From Brachionus rotundiformis (Eukaryota; Rotifera; Eurotatoria; Ploima; Brachionidae), in the NCBI GenBank assembly GCA_016802295.1, contig JAESIW010000200.1, positions 62,001 to 126,000 on the forward strand: DNA of 64,000 bases, read 5' to 3'. The position numbers were made by a program, and so were the translations under genes. Of the stretch, positions 60,801 to 64,000 are shown piece after piece. Below the pieces are notes generated by a model that worked only from the letters and a program-made list of their open reading frames with translations, searched no databases and was not told the DNA's origin. Position 1 is the first letter of the stretch. Each line of letters begins with the position of its first letter.

Positions 60801-61022
60801 CTTGTGATAGGCTCGCAGCAGGCCCCCAACGGACACCGGCCTAATGAAGTCATTCTGGTCAACAAGCCCATTGCCAAGAACAACTCGACAGTCAACCCGG
60901 TAGGCTCGCCCACTCGCCACTCAAAAACAAGCTAACTTTTTTCCATTAAAGAACAACCTCAAGTCAAAGCCAGTCATTCGCAGACCTCCCAAAGAGTTTC
61001 TCTCAGCTACCATAACTCACAA
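48842..61022 (+). CDS. Unidentified low-complexity protein, five internal exons
   Basis: Exons 48842-49121, 56373-56540, 56986-57132, 60711-60899 and 60952-61022 each have AG acceptors and GT donors; the internal junctions are all phase 0, the first exon enters with one spare base and the last leaves with two, giving about 285 residues with no start or stop in view. The text is serine-, asparagine- and lysine-rich: RNPAILEPIVSSSSSSF, KTRKTVRSSKLSNWTSKQSN, LRKPFLRKQYLLKK, NEINNLIDTKLRLPID, HTATTTIILDLEKYN, NVPLTPKKYHTFNENDSPSH, KPVIRRPPKEFLSATITHK. No domain is recognised; it is probably a disordered linker of a larger protein continuing past the exon at 61.0 kb. GC is clearly higher in the exons than in the flanking introns, which supports them. 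Joining them into one gene is inference from strand, phase and composition; intron 1 would be 7.3 kb. Confidence 0.6.
49636..49799. other. Interlocked inverted repeats (A-B-A'-B')
   Basis: A (49636-49656, GAGCTTGCCTTTGAGTACTCG) pairs with A' (49737-49756), and B (49708-49724, AGTGACCACAACCTCCA) pairs with B' (49783-49799, perfect complement). Because B lies between the arms of A and A' between the arms of B, the two stems cannot nest; they form a pseudoknot-like arrangement. The region is non-coding, inside intron 1 of the unidentified gene. Confidence 0.75.
49880..50060 (+). repeat. Dispersed repeat family R2, first of four copies
   Basis: Block order: AAAAATTGACAG, ATGTAACTTTAAAAATTCAAAT, a variable AT stretch, TTTGTGTCCTTTTGTTCAAC, GGTTCACAAGTTCAAGCTC. 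Related copies are at about 51170-51340, 55120-55255 and 58390-58520. Non-coding; nature unknown. Confidence 0.6.
51367..51615 (+). repeat. Dispersed repeat, copy 2 (pair with 41925-42145)
   Basis: Same block order as the copy at 41.9 kb, with a short tandem duplication (ATAAAGTATAAAGT) near its right end. Confidence 0.75.
51640..52110 (+). repeat. Dispersed repeat family R1, long copy a
   Basis: Begins GTAGTCAATTTAACTGTTTA, continues through AAATTCAAGTGTTGTAAGAC and TGAACAGTGACTATTCAATCC to a block carrying CTAACGGTTTACTCACCGC and TCGATGATCTCAGTCC. The whole ~470 bases recurs at 59320-59800; the second half alone is at 55404-55655. A 59-codon frame (TNGLLTALYNSCFDRGV to DLVTY) is open within it. 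Confidence 0.8.
53432..53760 (-). repeat. Dispersed LTR-like repeat, copy 2
   Basis: Longer partner of the copy at 24.6 kb, with an extra AACGACTTGCTGAGCGTATG segment. ATTT flanks both edges (53428-53431 region and 53756-53759), compatible with a 4-base duplication, but this AT-rich match is weak evidence. Confidence 0.58.
54600..55075 (-). mobile_element. CR1-like LINE, 3' end
   Basis: The minus strand reads ERRVRGDFFEMYKLVNELEK upstream and MPFFQTTWNKLPKKVVTSNS in a 62-codon frame (54799-54611), matching the RGDLIE.YK and F...W N.LP..VV blocks of CR1-type LINEs. Stops and frameshifts throughout. Confidence 0.75.
55404..55655 (+). repeat. Dispersed repeat family R1, short copy b
   Basis: Matches only the second half of the 51.6 and 59.3 kb copies, from AAGAGTATGTGAAGCACAATCC to ACTTTGGCTTTT. 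It carries the frame TNGLFAALYNWCFDRGVFNLL...FLDDLSP. Confidence 0.8.
55838..56115. mobile_element. Fold-back element with ~100-bp arms
   Basis: Left arm (55838-55945) and right arm (about 56020-56115) are inverted copies sharing ATCAATTTGGTATTGTG-like ends and the exact inner block GAAGGAGCAAATCATGTTCC plus GTGAA. A 75-base centre with TGCAGA repeats separates them. No coding sequence or clear target duplication. Confidence 0.82.
57175..57240 (+). repeat. Left part of the dispersed repeat seen at 3.36 kb, split by a LINE
   Basis: Matches 3370-3425 (GGATTTAAGCCAAG..., AGTTAAAAGTTTATTAA). The matching downstream part, AAAGACATGTCAAGATT, resumes at 57717 directly after the LINE tail. Confidence 0.6.
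57241..57716 (+). mobile_element. LINE 3' fragment, same family as 12.8-14.2 kb
   Basis: An 84-codon frame (LAIRQIYCKHKIFFLKQIFN ... FDRGNTSFIKQLSKVKDLTH) is clearly homologous to QLYMRHNVFFLKQLKN ... FDQKNTSFCKQLNNLEKKTH in the larger copy. The 3' part (57480-57710) is close to the fragment at 29.7 kb and ends in AAATAAAAAAATAA. It has inserted within an older dispersed repeat. Confidence 0.85.
59320..59800 (+). repeat. Dispersed repeat family R1, long copy c
   Basis: Near-identical to 51640-52110 over its full length, including the upstream half absent from copy b. It carries a 78-codon frame at 59508-59744 ending VFFDDLSP. The adjoining 58880-58960 and 59800-60710 hold only AT-rich DNA and short repeat pieces. 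Confidence 0.8.
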
Positions 61023-61429
61023 GTAAGAGGCCAATACAAAATTTTGCCCAAAGATTGGCAACTATTTTTTTTTTCTAAAATACTTCAATTTATTTAAAGT
61101 GCTTTTTAGAGATCATTCATTTTGAACAAATACAAAAATATAAATAAACTTGGTCTATTTTATGTGTACCGCTACAAAAAAATTTAATCTTAGATTTTTT
61201 CAATTTTGTTTAATTTTAATTGGGCTGAGTCAGATATTATGCTGAGGTAAACTAGTTTTATAATTGTTGAATGCGCACACAAAGCTTATGTTCCTTTGGG
61301 AGGTAGTAAATGCCTGCTAGTTTTTAAAAGGTGTGGTTCAACGGGTGATAACTGAAATTAATATTAAATTAAGTTTGATTCTTGAAGTATTTATTTTTGT
61401 CTTAGAAGATCTGAGTCAGATCTAGGAGT

Positions 61430-61515
61430 CTATCTGTAAGCCAAGGAACGTGTGTATTAGCTGAAGATAATCTTAGAACATGCAACTCTGAATAAAATGT
61501 ATAGATATGAAAAGA
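61430..61515 (+). repeat. Third copy of the 3.36-kb dispersed repeat
   Basis: Reads AAGCCAAGGAACG, TTAGCTGAAGATAATCTTAG and AACATGCAACTCTGAATAAAAT, in the same order as 3374-3525 but with the middle deleted. Bases 61023-61429 and 61516-62323 contain no gene that I can support. Confidence 0.6.
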
Positions 61516-62323
61516 CTTTTGTCTTAAAATATCAATTAATTACTAATTAAATTTAAATAGGAAGTCTGAGCATTTAATTGCAAGGAACCAGGTGGCCAAA
61601 TGTTAAATTTTATTTGTAATTTTAAACAAAGCTTGTCACAGATCTGCTCGTGTCGCGCAATCATTTTTTAAATCATTTAATGATCTTGGCTCTTTTTTTA
61701 GAGAATCTATGATTCTTTAAGTGAATCTATTATTAAAGTTTCTTCTGAGTGTTCTTGATTTGATTTGTTCTTACTTAGCCGTTATGTTGAATTGCTTTAA
61801 TCAGCGCTGTATCACATGATCAGTTCTTTTCTCTTTTTTCTCAATAATCAATTTACATAATGCTTCACTTTTATGATTATTCAAGTTAACTCCGCATTTG
61901 ATGATATTGGTTCCTTATTGGAAATATCAATACAATTAGAATTTCTTTATTTAAAAATCATAAAATAAATCAATGGAGTTAACGAATTTAAAATATTGAT
62001 GAAGGAAGTCATCTCTTTACTTAGCTACTCAATTCTTGGTTCTTGTTTCCAAATACACTTATTATTTTAATAGCTTAACTTAAAAAATATCTAAAATCTT
62101 GATTTTGGACTTAAAATAAAATGAACAAATAAAGTTAAGATACGTTTTTATTGATAATAAAAATAAAAAAATCAAATAATTGCAAACAGCAAGCAAGTAA
62201 TGATGCTTTGGTCTTTATGCATTACTTAGAAAGCAGAATGCATAAATGGGTAGTAATTCTTGTATTAAATAAGATAAATTGAAGGACTGCTTCTAGAAGT
62301 TCTTTTCTGGATGGATAAAAAAA

Positions 62324-62649
62324 GGCATATTGAAGTTTATGGTCAAATTAAAATGATCATGCTCAAAAATTATTTTTTATTAAATTTCTTTTAATTGGAA
62401 TATTCAATGGAGTAATAGATTTTTATGTGTAACAAGAAATGTTTAACCAAAGCAAGGTATTGTGCTAAATTCTCTATTCGTAAAATTGTCTCTGAAATTT
62501 GCAGACATTAAAAATTTAGTAAAACATAGTATGTTTAATTTTAAAACGGATTCTGCAGTAAATTTTCTTTATAAAAATATTCAAAAAATTATTTTTGTTA
62601 TAATTTGTGAGCATGATCATATTAATTTGATCATTAACTTCAATATGCC
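62324..62649. mobile_element. hAT-like MITE, family M1, second full copy
   Basis: Inverted ends of about 40 bases (outermost GGCATATTGAAGTTTATGG) match those at 12.15 kb except for the first few bases. The flanking duplication is no longer clean (AAAAAA on the left, TTAAAAAG on the right). Non-coding centre. Confidence 0.8.
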
Positions 62650-62890
62650 TTAAAAAGTCAATGCTATTATGTTTTATGTTTAAGACTGATAGTTCTCTAT
62701 TGGACAAGCATAACAGTGATTTAACGTCTTTTCTGTGTGTCATCTAACTGACTAATCCTACTTTATCCCCCCATATCTTTGAACACCATCCCAAAACTAA
62801 TCGGACAACATTTAAAAGTTTCAATCAGCATTTTGATCGTGATACTCCCATAAAAAAGGGTAAAAATAAAAATGAAATGCTTTCGTTTAA

Positions 62891-63175
62891 CCCTCGTACA
62901 GCTAAGAGGAGAGAAATATCTTTTTTTACTAAGATAAACTCAATTCCCCAATAGAAATTTGTCAATCAATTAAATCAAGAAATATTTTCTACATTAATCT
63001 CATCTTCTTTTACAATGTCTTTTCTAACAAGGTTAAATTTAATTGGCAAATATTAGTCAATCAAAAAAATTTTTTTATCAAATCAAATAATTACCTAAAA
63101 AAACGAACAAAAAATTACATCGGGTCATTTTTGACCCGACTTAGTATTGTAAAGGTCATCAAAGCTGTATGAGGG
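62891..63175. mobile_element. piggyBac-type MITE with CCCT...AGGG ends
   Basis: Ends CCCTCGTACAGCT and AGCTGTATGAGGG are inverted and bounded by TTAA (62887-62890, 63176-63179). Near the right end lies the palindrome CGGGTCATTTTTGACCCG (63121-63138). 285 bases, non-coding. It is a different family from the MITE at 2.7 kb. Bases 63180-64000 show no gene or recognisable element. Confidence 0.9.
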
Positions 63176-64000
63176 TTAATAGGCTTATCAAAATGATGTT
63201 TAACTACAAACTCAGTGAAAACTAATTTCTCACATAAAAATAGAAAGTTAATGCTCCAATGACGCTTTCTATAATTCCATAGTACGTAGGTGTATCCGTT
63301 TCTTGCCATCTCTAATTGACGATTATTTATCTCTTTGCATTTGCATCAAATTCCATCGATAGCTTGCTTTTTACCTCAGCTGTACAACTCTGATAAACCG
63401 TTTTAGTTGCAAATTGCTTCCCTCATTCTTTATTGCTGCTATCATGTAATGTATTTTGGAACAATGAAAACATTTGTAATAACTAATTCTTTATTTAACA
63501 ATAAGATGATAATAAATAATAAAAAAAAGAATGAGGATATTTTCATAAATTTTTTTAAAAAATTCTATTTGAAAAATTAATCAAAACATCAACTAGTAAT
63601 ATGAAATCAGTAGTTGACCATGAAAGGAATTAAATATATCGTATATTTTCTTGAATCTTTTCTCTTTGTTGATCCCACTTGTGTCAAGTCACAGGGCATT
63701 TAAGAATTTCAATCAGCATTTTGATCTCAATAATCACTGTTGATCTCCATTAATTCCAACGGTACACATAAGATCCAAATTCCAATTTAAATTCTAAAAA
63801 CAAATTTCAAAAAACTATTTGCTAAGCAAATTCGTTTACTAAATAATAAAACATTTTAAATTTCAATCTTTATTTTAGAAAAAATAAAATAAAAAACCCT
63901 TGATCTTTAATTAAAAAATTAAATTTTAAATTTAAATTTTAACTAAACAATCAAATAAACTTAAAAATAAATTTGTTTAAGAGAGCCTGGCGTTTGTGCG

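Noticed and set aside
63115..63309. 64-codon minus-strand frame at the right end
   Set aside because: It overlaps the end of the piggyBac MITE and runs into unrelated flank, so it cannot be a gene.
1..64000. CRISPR array, bacterial operon or prophage
   Set aside because: No regularly spaced repeats with unique spacers; spliced animal genes throughout.

Overview
The window is nuclear DNA from a small-genome invertebrate animal. It is very AT-rich, its genes have many short introns (often 45-60 bases, GT...AG, frequently with an AAG or TTTAG acceptor), and it is crowded with eukaryotic transposons (CR1-like, RTE-like and other non-LTR elements, solo LTRs, Tc1, piggyBac-type and hAT-like MITEs, an integrase-type DNA element). 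No bacterial, organellar or viral gene layout is seen. The AT content, intron size, repeat mix and orthologue quality would suit a monogonont rotifer such as Brachionus; that placement is inference, since no marker gene was compared.

Layout. 1-6.4 kb: the first seven exons, on the minus strand, of a coiled-coil protein resembling LEKR1, running off the left edge, with a piggyBac MITE and an RTE remnant in its introns. 6.4-9.6 kb: intergenic, CR1 fragments and a solo-LTR-like repeat. 9.65-11.7 kb: a complete 12-exon mitochondrial seryl-tRNA synthetase (SARS2). 12-15.2 kb: a hAT-like MITE, a 5'-truncated LINE between two identical 130-bp direct repeats, a Tc1 remnant and a broken senataxin-like fragment. 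15.25-22.9 kb: a complete nine-exon senataxin/SEN1-type helicase of 1,185 residues. 22.9-25.6 kb: intergenic repeats and unidentified coding-like debris. 25.6-32.4 kb (minus): a complete eight-exon USO1/p115 vesicle-tethering factor of 954 residues. 32.5-35.5 kb: nested transposons. 36.4-37.6 kb: an intronless PGAP4 (TMEM246)-like GPI glycosyltransferase. 37.9-43.1 kb: hairpin MITE, a piggyBac-type composite holding a Tc1 copy, LINE and LTR pieces. 43.4-45.7 kb: an intronless 757-residue seven-transmembrane receptor with a large ectodomain. 45.7-64 kb: repeat-rich DNA in which five small plus-strand exons (48.8-61.0 kb) spell part of an unidentified low-complexity protein.

The genes do not form a pathway. 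USO1 and PGAP4 both act at the Golgi, SARS2 in mitochondrial translation and senataxin in RNA:DNA hybrid and transcription metabolism, but the adjacency looks like ordinary eukaryotic gene order. The most unusual material is in the mobile DNA: mirrored arrays of an 8-base motif around a broken integrase, a solo LTR with a clean 5-base duplication nested inside it, an IR/DR-type Tc1 end, piggyBac-type ends that share a palindrome, and two interlocking inverted repeats in an intron. Exon boundaries were assigned by eye from reading frame, splice signals and remembered family motifs; no alignment or search was run.
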